A stretch of DNA of 64,000 nt from Alexandriicola marinus (GTDB lineage: Bacteria > Pseudomonadota > Alphaproteobacteria > Rhodobacterales > Rhodobacteraceae), in contig NZ_RBVZ01000004.1 in NCBI RefSeq assembly GCF_004000435.1, positions 1 to 64,000 of the forward strand, read 5' to 3'. Numbering within the stretch: the stretch's first letter is position 1; each line of letters opens with the position of its first letter. Made by a program: the position numbers and the translations under genes. Below are positions 36,240 to 44,965 of the stretch, in pieces. The notes beneath the pieces were generated by a model. The model worked only from the letters and a program-made list of their open reading frames with translations. It was not told where the DNA came from and searched no databases.

Positions 36240-36724
36240 GGCAGGGTGACGGTCCAGGCCTCGTCGAACCAATGTTCCTCGAGGTTGTCGCCCTCGCCGA
36301 TCCGGTCGATCACGGCGAACAGCCCCGGCGGATGAAGAGGGGTCAGAACCCCGTGCCATGTGCCGCGATGAAAGTTGATCCCCTGCCCGGGCGCCGTGAC
36401 AAAGGCCTGCGGCACGCCGGGCCGTCCACCCTTGTCGGGAGCCACGATCACTAGGAACGGATCAAGGCTCATCGGCAGGAACGCCTGACTGCCCAAGGGA
36501 TGACGCTCCATCATCTCGAGCGTCAGCGGCATCGCCCGGGCCTCGGCCTGAAAGAGGCTGATCCCGGCCCGGCCGGCGCCGAAATCAAGCTGCGCCCTGT
36601 CGTGGTAGCGCCCGCAAAGCCCCTGATTGATGATCTTGTCCGGCGCGCCCGAGGCATCGAGCACGTCGCCAAAAGGCGCAAAGCCCTCTGCGTCAAGCGG
36701 GGCCGCGATGATCAGCCGATTCAT
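36236..36724 (-). CDS. allA: Ureidoglycolate lyase
   Basis: 162-residue cupin-like enzyme cleaving (S)-ureidoglycolate to glyoxylate and urea. Family blocks visible: LIIAAPLDAEGFAPFGDVLD at the start, ERHPLGSQAFLPM and INFHRGTWHGVLTPL. The length is standard (about 160). Its ATG overlaps the stop of the puuE-uraD fusion (ATGA), so the two are co-translated. It completes the lower part of the allantoin route with AllE. Confidence 0.94.
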   Translation of the reverse strand: MNRLIIAAPLDAEGFAPFGDVLDASGAPDKIINQGLCGRYHDRAQLDFGAGRAGISLFQAEARAMPLTLEMMERHPLGSQAFLPMSLDPFLVIVAPDKGGRPGVPQAFVTAPGQGINFHRGTWHGVLTPLHPPGLFAVIDRIGEGDNLEEHWFDEAWTVTLP

Positions 36725-38130
36725 GCGCCCAGCTTGTCGATCAGGCGCAACTCCGCGATGCGTTCGACCTGTCGGCAGGCCTCGGCGATCTCGGTCTCGC
36801 GGTCATTGCCGATCCGTCTTTCGAACGCGGCAAGAATGCTGTCCTTGGTGTTGTCGCGCACGGCGATGATGAAGGGAAAGCCGAACTTGGCCGTATAACG
36901 CGCGTTGGCATCTTCGAAGGCCGCGCGTTCGGCATCGGTCAGCGCATCGAGCCCGGCAGAGGATTGTTCATTGGCAGATTCGGGCGTCAATCGCCGCGCC
37001 TGCGCCAGCTTGCCCGCCAGATCGGGATGCGCCCTGAGCACATCGAGCCGCTTGTCATCGGGGGCGGTTCGGAAGACCCGTGCCAAGGCCGAATGCACCC
37101 CGCGAGCGGTGTCGTGGGTCGGACCCAGCTCAAGGCCATGCGCCGCCTCCGCGATCCACGGCGAATGTTCGAAGATACCGCCGAATTCCGAGACGAACTC
37201 CGCTTTCGTCATCTCGGACGGGCGCGGCTTTGCCATTGGCGGATGGGTCGCGGCCCAGTGATCGGCGATCTGGCTGCGGGTGGCGAACCAGACCCCCTCG
37301 TGCCCCTGGGCGAAGTCGAGGAACCGGCGCAGCGCCTCGATCCGGCCGGGGCGGCCCGCCAACCTGCAATGCAGGCCGATCGACATCATCCTGGGCCGAC
37401 CCTCCTCGCCCTCGCGATACAGCTCGGCAAAGGTGGCGCGCATGTATTCATAGAATTGTTCGCCCGAATTGAAGCCCTGCGGCGTGGCAAAGCGCATGTC
37501 GTTGCAATCAAGCGTATAGGGCACGATCAGGTGATCGCGCCCATCGATCCGTTCCCAATAGGGCAGATCGTCGGCATAGGAATCGGCCAGCCAGTCAAAG
37601 CCCAGTTCCGCCCCCAGACGCACCGAATTCATGCTGGCCCGCCCCTGGTAGAACCCGCGCGGGCGCGTGCCCACCACCTCGGTATGAAGGCGGATCGCCT
37701 CGGCGATCTGGGCGCGTTCCTCCTCTTCGGGCATGTCCTTGAATTCGATCCATTTCAGGCCGTGGCTCGCGATGTCCCAGCCCGCGTCCTTCATCGCGGC
37801 CACCTGTTCGGGCGCGCGCGCAAGCGCGGTGGCCACCGCAAAGACCGTCACCGGCACATCGGCCAGAAGGCGATGGAGCCGCCAGAACCCGGCGCGCGCG
37901 CCGTATTCATAGATCGTCTCCATGTTCCAGTGGCGCTGCCCGGGCCATGCCGCCGCGCCCACGATCTCTGACAGAAACGCCTCGGAGGCCGGATCGCCGT
38001 GCAGGATATTGTTTTCCCCGCCCTCTTCGTAATTGACGACGATCTGAACCGCGATCTTCGCGCCATCGGGCCAATGGGCCTCGGGCGGTGTCGCGCCGTA
38101 TCCGGTCATGTCTCTGGGATAACGTGTCAT
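36721..38130 (-). CDS. puuE-uraD: Bifunctional allantoinase PuuE - OHCU decarboxylase UraD fusion
   Basis: 469 residues with two enzymes in one chain. Residues about 1-300 are the polysaccharide-deacetylase-type allantoinase PuuE (YEYGARAGFWRLHRLL, GWDIASHGLKW, FYQGRASMNSVRLGAELGFDW). Residues about 307-469 are OHCU decarboxylase, with catalytic H368 (RAHPDLAGK), E388 (SANEQSSAGL) and the KFGFPFIIAVR loop. It therefore converts OHCU to (S)-allantoin and then hydrolyses allantoin to allantoate. ATG 38130 has GAAAGGG upstream. It is divergent from hiuH, which makes OHCU, and coupled to allA downstream. Confidence 0.92.
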   Translation of the reverse strand: MTRYPRDMTGYGATPPEAHWPDGAKIAVQIVVNYEEGGENNILHGDPASEAFLSEIVGAAAWPGQRHWNMETIYEYGARAGFWRLHRLLADVPVTVFAVATALARAPEQVAAMKDAGWDIASHGLKWIEFKDMPEEEERAQIAEAIRLHTEVVGTRPRGFYQGRASMNSVRLGAELGFDWLADSYADDLPYWERIDGRDHLIVPYTLDCNDMRFATPQGFNSGEQFYEYMRATFAELYREGEEGRPRMMSIGLHCRLAGRPGRIEALRRFLDFAQGHEGVWFATRSQIADHWAATHPPMAKPRPSEMTKAEFVSEFGGIFEHSPWIAEAAHGLELGPTHDTARGVHSALARVFRTAPDDKRLDVLRAHPDLAGKLAQARRLTPESANEQSSAGLDALTDAERAAFEDANARYTAKFGFPFIIAVRDNTKDSILAAFERRIGNDRETEIAEACRQVERIAELRLIDKLGA

Positions 38131-38159
38131 GCGGGCCCTTTCAGAAAGCATCCACTGGA

Positions 38160-38192
38160 TAATTCGAACAAATCGTGATGTTTTTCAAATTA
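38160..38192. promoter_or_regulatory. Dyad in the puuE-uraD / hiuH divergent promoter region
   Basis: TAATTCGAACAA (38160-38171) and the complement of TTTTTCAAATTA (38181-38192) match at 10 of 12 positions around nine bases, in the AT-rich part of the 146-bp divergent region. It is a candidate operator controlling both directions, possibly for the LysR protein encoded at 38618-39550. Confidence 0.5.
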
Positions 38193-38276
38193 TTCCACAA
38201 GCTGCATCAAGGCCCGGTCATTTGCCTTCGCCGCGCGGCCGTGCCAGCCTGTTTTTCGATCATTGGGAGGCATCAG

Positions 38277-38633
38277 ATGCCGGGTTATCTCACGACACAT
38301 GTCCTTGATACCGCGCGGGGCTGCCCTGCCGCAGGGATCGAGATCCTGCTCTATCGTGTGTCTGGCAACAGTCACCGCAAGATCGCGGAGCGGGTGACGA
38401 ATGCGGATGGCCGCACCGACAGCCCGATCCTGCCGCAGGCGGAGTTCGAGACCGGAACCTACGAGCTGATCTTCCGGGCCGGCGCCTATCTGCGCGCAAC
38501 GGGTCAGGTCTCGGCCGAGCCGCTGTTCCTTGACGAAGTGCCGATCCGGTTCGGCATGAACGACCCGGAGGCGCATTACCACGTGCCGCTTCTGCTGTCG
38601 CCCTACGGCTATTCCACCTATCGCGGAAGCTGA
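38277..38633 (+). CDS. hiuH: 5-hydroxyisourate hydrolase (transthyretin-like)
   Basis: 118-residue transthyretin-fold enzyme hydrolysing 5-hydroxyisourate to OHCU. It starts [15 protein letters not shown] with the catalytic histidine and ends with the family signature YSTYRGS. ATG 38277 is preceded by GGGAGG six bases upstream; a longer in-frame reading from 38175 runs through the promoter dyad and is rejected. Its 3' end overlaps that of the convergent LysR gene by 16 bases. It works between PuuD and the UraD domain. Confidence 0.95.
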   Translation: MPGYLTTHVLDTARGCPAAGIEILLYRVSGNSHRKIAERVTNADGRTDSPILPQAEFETGTYELIFRAGAYLRATGQVSAEPLFLDEVPIRFGMNDPEAHYHVPLLLSPYGYSTYRGS

Positions 38634-39550
38634 ACGGCCGGGGTGGCCTCGCGCACGACACGGGCGATCCGCTCGATCATGAAATCCATGAACAGGCGTG
38701 TCTTGGGATCCTGCCCTTTGCGGTGGGTAAAGAGGCAGGCCATCTGGATCGGATCGGGCGGCGTCTGCGTGGCCACCGCCACCAGCCGCCCCGCCGCCAG
38801 ATGATCGGCCACTTCGAAGACGGGTTTCAGCGCGATCCCGTGGCCGCCCAGCGCCCAGTCGGTCAGCACATCACCGTCATCGGATTCGTAGCGCCCCGAG
38901 ACCCGGAACCGCCGCACGCCATCCGGCGTGCGCAGCCGCCACTGAAATTCGGTGGCGCCGGGAAAGCGCAGGTTCAGGCAATCGTGCCCCTGCGCGATCA
39001 GATCGTCGCCCGAGGCAGGGCAGCCGCGCGCCGCGATATACTCTGGGGCCGCGCACAGGACCCGTTCGACATCCGCAATCTTGCGCATCCGCAGCGTGCT
39101 GTCCTCGGGTTGCCCCAGAAAGAACGCCAGATCGAGCCCCTCTCCCGTCATATCGACCTTCCGGTCCGACAGGCGCAGCCGCACCGTCACCTCGGGGTAA
39201 CGCTCGAGAAAGGCAGGCACATGCGGCGCGATCAGCCGCCGGCCCACGCCCAGCGGTGCCGCCACATGGACAGCGCCCCTCGGATTGTCGGTCAGGTTGA
39301 CGACCTCGGCCTCGGCGGCCTCCACCGCCTCGAGGATACCGCAGGCACCGCCGTAGAAGGCCTTGCCCTGTTCGGTCGGAGACAGGTTACGCGTTGTGCG
39401 CTGGAACAGGCGCACGCCCAATCGCTCCTCAAGTTGCGAAATCCGCGACGATGTCACCGCCGGAGAAATCCGCAGATCTCGACCCGCCGCCGACATGCTG
39501 CCAAGCTCGTAGACGCGGACGAAGGTCCGGATGGTGTCGAGATAGGACAT
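38618..39550 (-). CDS. LysR family transcriptional regulator
   Basis: 310 residues. Helix-turn-helix at about 17-40 ([35 protein letters not shown]) and LysR-substrate domain with [19 protein letters not shown]. It is of the CrgA/DmlR-like subgroup, judging from the [12 protein letters not shown] wording. ATG 39550 is taken because an upstream ATG would add residues not found in the family. It is divergent from puuD (98 bp) and convergent with hiuH, so regulation of urate degradation is a reasonable guess, not shown. Confidence 0.9.
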   Translation of the reverse strand: MSYLDTIRTFVRVYELGSMSAAGRDLRISPAVTSSRISQLEERLGVRLFQRTTRNLSPTEQGKAFYGGACGILEAVEAAEAEVVNLTDNPRGAVHVAAPLGVGRRLIAPHVPAFLERYPEVTVRLRLSDRKVDMTGEGLDLAFFLGQPEDSTLRMRKIADVERVLCAAPEYIAARGCPASGDDLIAQGHDCLNLRFPGATEFQWRLRTPDGVRRFRVSGRYESDDGDVLTDWALGGHGIALKPVFEVADHLAAGRLVAVATQTPPDPIQMACLFTHRKGQDPKTRLFMDFMIERIARVVREATPAVQLPR

Positions 39551-39648
39551 TATTCGGTCTTTTTTGATGCTGCTTGGTATTCCTGCGCAATAGCAGAACA
39601 ATCACAGCCGGCCTAGGCTGGATATCGACCGGGAAATGGAGTGCGACG

Positions 39649-40875
39649 ATGTATGATCTGGCCATCTTGTGGGACTGGACAGCCTTTGCCGTGCGGTGGC
39701 TTCACGTGATCACCGCCGTGGCGTGGATAGGCTCGTCCTTCTATTTCATCGCGCTCGATCTGGGCCTGAAGCGCGACATCCCGGGCCCTGCGGATGGCGA
39801 GGAATGGCAGGTCCATGGCGGCGGCTTCTATCACATCCAGAAATACCTCGTGGCGCCCGACGCGCTGCCCGAGCATCTGACGTGGTTCAAATGGGAGGCC
39901 TATTCGACATGGCTGTCGGGTGCGGCGCTCTTGATGATCGTCTATTGGGTGGGCGGCGAGTTGTTCCTGCTGGACCCGACAAAGGCCGATCTGGCGCTGT
40001 GGCAGGGCATCGCGATATCGGCGGCAACGATCGCGGTGGGCTGGCTTCTATATGATGCCCTGTGCAAATCGAAACTGGGCGACTATCCAACCTCGATGAT
40101 GGTCGCGCTCTTCGCGATCATCGTGGCGATGAGCTGGGGGCTGAACCAGGTCTTCACCGGGCGCGCGGCGCTTCTGCACCTTGGCGCCTTCACCGCGACG
40201 ATCATGTCGGCCAACGTCTTTTTCATCATCATTCCCAACCAGAAGGTCGTGGTAGCCGATCTCAAGGCGGGCCGCACGCCAGACCCGAAATACGGCAAGA
40301 TCGCCAAGCTGCGCTCGACCCATAACAACTACCTGACGCTTCCGGTCATCTTCCTGATGCTGTCGAACCACTACCCGCTGGCCTTCGGCACCGAATATGC
40401 CTGGATCATCGCGAGCCTCGTTTTCATGATGGGGGTCACGATCCGGCATTTCTTCAACTCGATGCATGCCCGCAAGGGCCGTCCCCACTGGACATGGGCC
40501 GTCACCGCCGCCCTGTTCCTCGTGATCGCGTGGCTCTCGACCCAGCCCGGGATGGACAGCTACGACGAGGCCGAAGCCCGGCCTCTGACCGCGATCGAGG
40601 CGCAATTCGCCAATGCCGCCGGTTTCGACGCGGCCTATGACACGGTCATCGGCAATTGTTCGATGTGCCACGCACGCGAACCCGTCTGGGGCAACATGCA
40701 ATGGCCGCCCAAGGGTATCGTGCTCGAGACGGAATCCGATATCGCGCGCCACGCCAAGCTGGTCTATCTTCAGGCCGGCGTAAGCCATGCCATGCCGCCG
40801 CCCAACGCCATCCAGATGGACCCGCAGGCCCGCGCCGACATCGTCGAATGGTATCGCGCGGCGACCGGCAGCTAG
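39649..40875 (+). CDS. puuD: Membrane-bound urate oxidase with cytochrome c domain
   Basis: 408 residues. The N-terminal domain (about 1-310) has several hydrophobic membrane segments (WLHVITAVAWIGSSFYFIAL, TIAVGWLLYDAL, IIASLVFMMGVTIRHFF) with histidines that belong to the Urate_ox_N family. The C-terminal domain carries one haem site C337-x2-C340-H341 with a likely distal methionine in SHAMPPP. It oxidises urate to 5-hydroxyisourate and passes electrons into the respiratory chain instead of making hydrogen peroxide. Start ATG 39649 has GGAG upstream. It is transcribed divergently from the LysR gene. Confidence 0.94.
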   Translation: MYDLAILWDWTAFAVRWLHVITAVAWIGSSFYFIALDLGLKRDIPGPADGEEWQVHGGGFYHIQKYLVAPDALPEHLTWFKWEAYSTWLSGAALLMIVYWVGGELFLLDPTKADLALWQGIAISAATIAVGWLLYDALCKSKLGDYPTSMMVALFAIIVAMSWGLNQVFTGRAALLHLGAFTATIMSANVFFIIIPNQKVVVADLKAGRTPDPKYGKIAKLRSTHNNYLTLPVIFLMLSNHYPLAFGTEYAWIIASLVFMMGVTIRHFFNSMHARKGRPHWTWAVTAALFLVIAWLSTQPGMDSYDEAEARPLTAIEAQFANAAGFDAAYDTVIGNCSMCHAREPVWGNMQWPPKGIVLETESDIARHAKLVYLQAGVSHAMPPPNAIQMDPQARADIVEWYRAATGS

Positions 40876-40900
40876 AGCAGACCACGGGGAGTGAGACATC

Positions 40901-41302
40901 ATGGCCAAGCTGAAGAAGACATCGGCCCAGATGGTCGCCGAAGCTCGCGTCCGCATCGCGGAGGTCGAGACCGCTGACCTGATCGCGCGGCTCGATGACC
41001 CCGACACCGTGATCGTCGACATCCGCGACGTGCGCGAACGCCAGCGCACGGGTTATATCCCCGGCTCGATCCACGCGCCGCGCGGCATGATCGAATTCTG
41101 GGTCGATCCCGACAGCCCCTATTTCAAGGAGGTCTTCGGTCAGGACGGGAAAGCCTACGTCCTTCACTGCGCAAGCGGCTGGCGCTCGGCCCTGACCGTG
41201 GCCACGCTTCAGGACATGGGCTTTGACGCCGCGCATCTCAAGGACGGCTTTTCCGACTGGCTCAAGGCCGGCGGCCCGGTCGAGGGCGCAAAGGACGACT
41301 AG
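40901..41302 (+). CDS. Rhodanese-like domain protein
   Basis: 133-residue single-domain rhodanese. The active-site loop is HCASGWRSA with C90, and the CH2A-like region is VIVDIRDVRERQRTGYIPGSIHAP. Cytoplasmic (no signal). It could be a thiosulfate sulfurtransferase or another persulfide carrier; there is no sulfur gene nearby. It lies 25 bases after puuD and may be co-transcribed. Its TAG stop shares CTAG with the stop of the convergent hydantoinase B gene. Confidence 0.9.
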   Translation: MAKLKKTSAQMVAEARVRIAEVETADLIARLDDPDTVIVDIRDVRERQRTGYIPGSIHAPRGMIEFWVDPDSPYFKEVFGQDGKAYVLHCASGWRSALTVATLQDMGFDAAHLKDGFSDWLKAGGPVEGAKDD

Positions 41303-42855
41303 GCGCGGAGCTTGACCGCGCCGCCATGGGCGCTCTCGATCACGACGACGTCACCCGCCTCCAGCGGGACGCCGCTGGCATAGCGGAAGCCGTCGTTTCC
41401 GCCGCCCGCGCGCTCGACCACCAGGCTGTTCAGGCCGCCGGGCCCTGCCCCGCCAAGAGACCAGACAGGCTCCACCCCGTGCGAGAGCCCCACCGACAGC
41501 GTCGCGGGCCCGCGCAATCCGTAGCGGATGCGCACGCCGCGCCCGCCCGGCATCTCGCCCGGTCGTTCGGGCCGGTCTGTCAGCGTCTTTTCCAGAACGT
41601 CGAACCCATAGCGCGCCTCTGCGATCTCCACGGGGCAGTTGAACGTATCGCCATGGTTCGTGGAATACATCGCATCGAGGCCCGGCCTGCGGGCCGTGGC
41701 GCCCCAGCCGCCCATTTGCGGCTCCACCATCGTGTAGCGCCGCCCGGTATCCGGATGTTTGCCCGCAATCACCGTGCCGAAGACAGAGGCGAAACTCCCG
41801 GCGGGGAGCCGCCCGGGCATCGCGTCAGCCAGACAATGCCACAGCATGTCGACCAGCTTCAGCCGGGTCTCGAAATAATAGCCATGCGGCGCATCGGGGC
41901 CCGCATGAAAGATCGTGCCCGGCGTCGTCAGCACCTCGAGCGGTGCGAAACTGCCGGCATTGGCAAAGCGTTCGGGATCGGTCAGCGCCTTGAACAGGAT
42001 CTGGCACGCGATCAGCGCGCCGTCACGACCCGTGTTATAGGGGCCGGTCGCCTGAATCGGCGCGTCGCGCAGATCGACACGGAACCGGTCCTTCGTGATC
42101 TCGATCCCCGCTTGCCAGACCGCGCCGTCATCCTGCCGCGCCTCGATCGAAAACCGCCCCTCGGGCAGTTCGGCCAGCCCGGCCCGCGCCCGCGCCTCGC
42201 CCACCTTGCGGGCCTCGACAATCGCGGCCTCGAGCGCGTCGGCGCCGTAGCGCGCGCACAGCCCCCGGATCAGCGCCGCCGCCCGCCGCCCGGCCGAAAC
42301 TTGTGACCACAGATCACCGGTCACGAAATCGGGCAACCGCGAATTGGTGCGGATGATGTCGAAGACGGCTTCGTTGGCCTGCCCCTTGGAGAACAGCTTG
42401 ACCATCGGCAGGCGCAGCCCTTCGGCCACGATCTCGGTCACGTCAACGGGCATGGAACCCGGTGTCTTGCCGCCGACATCCCCCCAATGGGCGATGGAGG
42501 CGACCCAGGCCACGCGACGGCCCTCGTGAAAGACGGGCTCGGCCAGCACGATATCGCTCAGATGGGTGACGCCGCCGTAGTTGGGATCGTTCGTGACGAA
42601 GAGATCACCCTCTGCGACATCCTCGCCATAGCGTGCGACGATGGCCGTGACCGATTTGTCCAGCACGCCCACGAAGGACGGTATCCCCGCGCCTGAGCTG
42701 ACCAGCGCGCCGTTGGCATCCGTGATCCCGGTGCCCACGTCGAGCACCTCGTAGATGATCGGGCTCATCGCCGTCTTGCGAAGAACCTCGAACATCTCCT
42801 CGGCGGCACTGTCCAGCGCGGCCTGGATCACGTCGGTCGTAAAGGGATCAGACAT
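41299..42855 (-). CDS. Hydantoinase B/oxoprolinase family protein, second copy
   Basis: 518-residue HyuB-type subunit. It shows the conserved EMFEVLRKTAMSPIIYEVLD start, GDLFVTNDPNYGGVTHLSD, and IAHWGDVGGKTPGSM. It is a clear paralogue of the protein encoded at 45773-47419, differing mainly in the C-terminal third. It ends the long minus-strand operon. HyuB subunits normally pair with an HyuA subunit, and only one HyuA is present here, so the two B proteins may share it or give complexes of different specificity. It overlaps the M24 peptidase gene by eight bases. Confidence 0.9.
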   Translation of the reverse strand: MSDPFTTDVIQAALDSAAEEMFEVLRKTAMSPIIYEVLDVGTGITDANGALVSSGAGIPSFVGVLDKSVTAIVARYGEDVAEGDLFVTNDPNYGGVTHLSDIVLAEPVFHEGRRVAWVASIAHWGDVGGKTPGSMPVDVTEIVAEGLRLPMVKLFSKGQANEAVFDIIRTNSRLPDFVTGDLWSQVSAGRRAAALIRGLCARYGADALEAAIVEARKVGEARARAGLAELPEGRFSIEARQDDGAVWQAGIEITKDRFRVDLRDAPIQATGPYNTGRDGALIACQILFKALTDPERFANAGSFAPLEVLTTPGTIFHAGPDAPHGYYFETRLKLVDMLWHCLADAMPGRLPAGSFASVFGTVIAGKHPDTGRRYTMVEPQMGGWGATARRPGLDAMYSTNHGDTFNCPVEIAEARYGFDVLEKTLTDRPERPGEMPGGRGVRIRYGLRGPATLSVGLSHGVEPVWSLGGAGPGGLNSLVVERAGGGNDGFRYASGVPLEAGDVVVIESAHGGAVKLRA

Positions 42856-43945
42856 CGATCCGCTTGGCGTCCCTTGGCAATTCCGACAGGATTTCCGGCC
42901 CGTCGGCCCGCAGGATCACGATCTCTTCGAGCCTGAGGCCGAACCGGCCCGACAGGTAGATGCCCGGCTCGATCGAAAAGACCATGCCCTCGTCGAGAAC
43001 CGTCTCGGACGAGGCGCTGATCCATGGCGGCTCGTGCACTTCGGTGCCCAGGCCATGGCCCAGACGATGCAGGAAATTCTCTCCGTAGCCCGCCTCCGCG
43101 ATGACGCCACGGGCGGCATCGTCAAGGACATGCGCCTTGACCCCGGGGCGCGCGACCTCGATCGCGGCCTCGACCGCGCGGTTGACGATGGCATGGACCT
43201 CGTCGAACCCCTCCGGCGCCTCCCCCATCACGGCCATGCGCGTGATATCCGAGGAATAGCCCTCTGATCCGCCGCCGATATCCATCACGACGACATCGCC
43301 CTCTTTCAGGACCGTCGTGCCTGTGTGGTGATGCGGCATCGCGCCGTTCGGGCCCGCGCCCACGATGGAGAACAACGGCTTTGCACCCTCGGAGACGAAA
43401 TGCGCGCGCGCCACGGCGGCCACTTCCTCTTCGGTCATGCCGGGCTTCATGGCGGCCCAGGCGGCCTGCATCGCGCGGTCGGCCTGAAGCGCGTTGCGCT
43501 TGAGCGCGGCGTATTCATCGGCATCTTTGCGCATCCTGAGCGCGCCGACGGTGCTTTCACAGAATTGCCGTTTCGCGTTCAGAAGCCTGTCCTGAACAAG
43601 GGCCGCATGATCGGCGCGCATGGTTTCATCCACCACGAATGACCCCGCATTGCCCGCCCCGAAATCATCGAGAAGCCGGTCGAGCGCGCCCTTCGGCCCC
43701 TCGTCGTCCGACCATTCATAGAACGGCAGATCGGTCTGCCGTCCGGCGCTTTCGGCCTCGAGCACGGGCATCAGGAACCCGGCGTGACCCTTTGTCACCA
43801 TGGCCAGAACGGGGCGTTCGTCGGCATGGGGATGCACGTCAAGCAACCATCCCAGATGGGCGCCGGGGCCCAGAACCACGAGGTCCACGCCCTCTTCGTC
43901 CATCTTGGCGCGCAGCCGGGCGAGCCTTGCATCGGATTTGGTCAT
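42848..43945 (-). CDS. M24 family metallopeptidase, Xaa-Pro peptidase/creatinase-like
   Basis: 365 residues: an N-terminal creatinase-like domain (about 1-130) and a C-terminal pita-bread catalytic domain. All five metal ligands are visible: Asp in VVMDIGGG, Asp in SSDITRM, His in HRLGHGLG, Glu in FSIEPGIYL and Glu in RLEEIVIL. ATG 43945 has AGGAGG seven bases upstream. It could cleave a Xaa-Pro bond or a C-N bond of a small amide; its location in a hydantoinase operon suggests action on an imported or ring-opened product. Cytoplasmic. Confidence 0.9.
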   Translation of the reverse strand: MTKSDARLARLRAKMDEEGVDLVVLGPGAHLGWLLDVHPHADERPVLAMVTKGHAGFLMPVLEAESAGRQTDLPFYEWSDDEGPKGALDRLLDDFGAGNAGSFVVDETMRADHAALVQDRLLNAKRQFCESTVGALRMRKDADEYAALKRNALQADRAMQAAWAAMKPGMTEEEVAAVARAHFVSEGAKPLFSIVGAGPNGAMPHHHTGTTVLKEGDVVVMDIGGGSEGYSSDITRMAVMGEAPEGFDEVHAIVNRAVEAAIEVARPGVKAHVLDDAARGVIAEAGYGENFLHRLGHGLGTEVHEPPWISASSETVLDEGMVFSIEPGIYLSGRFGLRLEEIVILRADGPEILSELPRDAKRIDV

Positions 43946-43959
43946 ATCCGGTCCTCCTG

Positions 43960-44964
43960 TCATTGCTTTGCGGTCTCGATCACGACCTTGCCATGGCTGT
44001 CGCGGGGTAGGCTCAGATAGGCCCAGGCCTCGCGATAGCCCTCCATCGGATAGACGCGATCGATCCGGGGCGACAACACCCCGTTCGCCAGCGCCTTGGT
44101 GACGAAGTCGACCCCCCGCGCACGGGCGGCATCGTCTTCGACATAGTTGAACAGCGAATAGGGTTTGAACGTCGCATTGGCCTGGAACATGTCGACGAAA
44201 GGCAGCGTCGGGAACACCCCGTCGAGCGTCCCGTAGAAAAAGATCTGGGCATCGCGCGCCAGCGCCGGCGAATAGCGGTGGATCATCCCCGCGCCCACCG
44301 GGTCGAAGACCGCATCGACACCCTGCCCGTTGGTGAGCCTGCGGATCTCGGCCGCGATGTCGGTCTCCTCGCTGGTGACGATCACGTGGCTCGCGCCGCT
44401 CTCGATCAGGTAGTCGACGTTGGCGGGATCGCGGGTCGTGCCGATCATGTTGGCGCCCGTCAGCCTGCCGATATTGAGCGCGGCATTGCCCGCCGTTCCC
44501 GTCGCTGCCGTCACCAGCATCGACGTGCCGGGGCCCGCCTTCGCCAGTTCCATCACCGGGAAATAGGCCGTCATGAACTGCATCCAGATCGACGCGGCCT
44601 CGACCGGTGACAGGCCTTGCGGCGTCGGGGCCAGATATCGGGCATCGACGCAGGCATAGTCGGCGCTCGTCCCGTCATTGTCATAGAAATAGGGCAGCGT
44701 TCCGACATGATCGCCGATCTCGATGCCTGTCACCCCCTCGCCCAGCGCGTCGACCACGCCTGCGGCCTCCATCCCGATCCGCGCCGGAAACGACGGAAAG
44801 CTGAAGGAATAGCGATCAAGCATCAGGTCCATGTCGCCCCAGTTGAGGGAGAAGGCCTCGATCTTCAGCCGCACCTGCCCCGGGCGGGGTTCGGGGAGCG
44901 GCGCCTCGATCAGGTCGAGCCCCTGCCAGCCATTGTATTCGTGAATTACCCATTCGCGCGGCAT
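43960..44964 (-). CDS. Medium-chain NAD(P)H-dependent oxidoreductase, quinone-reductase-like
   Basis: 334-residue MDR-superfamily protein. N-terminal GroES-like domain (EAPLPEPRPGQVRLKIEAFSLNWGD, then RIGMEAAGVVDALGEGV), Rossmann part with VTAATGTAGNAALNIGRL as the dinucleotide loop. The catalytic-zinc cysteine of alcohol dehydrogenases is replaced, so it is of the zinc-free quinone oxidoreductase or enoyl reductase type. ATG 44964 has GGAGG six bases upstream and begins one base after the racemase gene ends. The substrate is unknown. Confidence 0.88.
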   Translation of the reverse strand: MPREWVIHEYNGWQGLDLIEAPLPEPRPGQVRLKIEAFSLNWGDMDLMLDRYSFSFPSFPARIGMEAAGVVDALGEGVTGIEIGDHVGTLPYFYDNDGTSADYACVDARYLAPTPQGLSPVEAASIWMQFMTAYFPVMELAKAGPGTSMLVTAATGTAGNAALNIGRLTGANMIGTTRDPANVDYLIESGASHVIVTSEETDIAAEIRRLTNGQGVDAVFDPVGAGMIHRYSPALARDAQIFFYGTLDGVFPTLPFVDMFQANATFKPYSLFNYVEDDAARARGVDFVTKALANGVLSPRIDRVYPMEGYREAWAYLSLPRDSHGKVVIETAKQ

Positions 44965-44965
44965 A

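Noticed and set aside
38175-38276. N-terminal extension of hiuH
   Set aside because: It would read through the promoter dyad; GGAGG before ATG 38277 and the family N-terminus decide the start.
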